This document shows, in pieces, positions 59,927 through 60,000 of a DNA stretch of 60,000 nucleotides. The notes under the pieces were generated by a model. It searched no databases. It worked only from the letters and a program-made list of their open reading frames with translations, and was not told the origin of the DNA. Source of the DNA: Adiantum capillus-veneris (Eukaryota > Streptophyta > Polypodiopsida > Polypodiales > Pteridaceae); the NCBI GenBank assembly GCA_014529385.2, contig CM043944.1:89909384-89969383 (forward strand). The letters are read 5' to 3'. The position numbers and the translations under genes were made by a program. The first letter of the stretch is position 1, and each line of letters starts with the position of its first letter.

Positions 59927-60000
59927 GCAGCAAACCCATTGCTCGTTGTGATTGTTCTACATGTGCGCGTTTTGTATATTGAGCCTTGTCAGGAGTGCAC

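Overview
The window looks like repeat-dominated nuclear DNA of a plant with a large genome. I recognise no intact host gene. The reasons are Ty3/gypsy and Ty1/copia polyproteins with plant-type primer-binding sites (tRNA-Asp and initiator tRNA-Met), long CT and GT microsatellites, nested insertions and a tRNA-derived SINE. A fern or other seedless plant is my guess from the general style of the elements; nothing here proves it.

Left third (1-20.9 kb, minus strand): a very long Ty3/gypsy element enters from the right with an LTR (about 16.88-17.74 kb) and a tRNA-Asp-type primer-binding site. It then runs leftward through a 1.8 kb leader, gag, protease (PR1), RT, RNase H and integrase. After the integrase comes a second retropepsin-like domain (PR2), then a 3 kb spacer, then an extra ORF (ORF3) with a long coiled coil that leaves the window at base 1. 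Frameshifts and stops break most genes. To its right lies the gag and leader of another minus-strand element.

Middle (20.9-43.9 kb): a LINE ORF1 remnant, a short non-autonomous copia element, a LINE ORF2 3' remnant, then a plus-strand, much decayed relative of the same gypsy lineage (28.7-40.1 kb). This second copy repeats the unusual order gag-PR1-RT-RH-IN-PR2-spacer-ORF3. In both copies the leader and the spacer carry an array of 22-24 base palindromes about 285 bases apart. The palindrome arms differ completely between the two families, while length, CG-rich centre and spacing are kept. This is the strongest candidate for something undescribed. A copia gag fragment on the minus strand abuts the end at 40.1 kb.

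Right third (43.9-60 kb): a roughly 3.5 kb segment present twice (44.28-53.23 and 54.03-57.60 kb), each copy bounded by GT microsatellites. The left copy is split by a young, nearly intact Ty1/copia element with 168-base LTRs and a CAAAG target duplication. The right copy preserves the empty site. The end holds a decayed copia 3' fragment, a SINE with poly(A) tail and target duplication, diverged repeats of roughly 360-430 bases, and a CT microsatellite.

Start codons given for broken retroelement ORFs are nominal, because the frames are interrupted.
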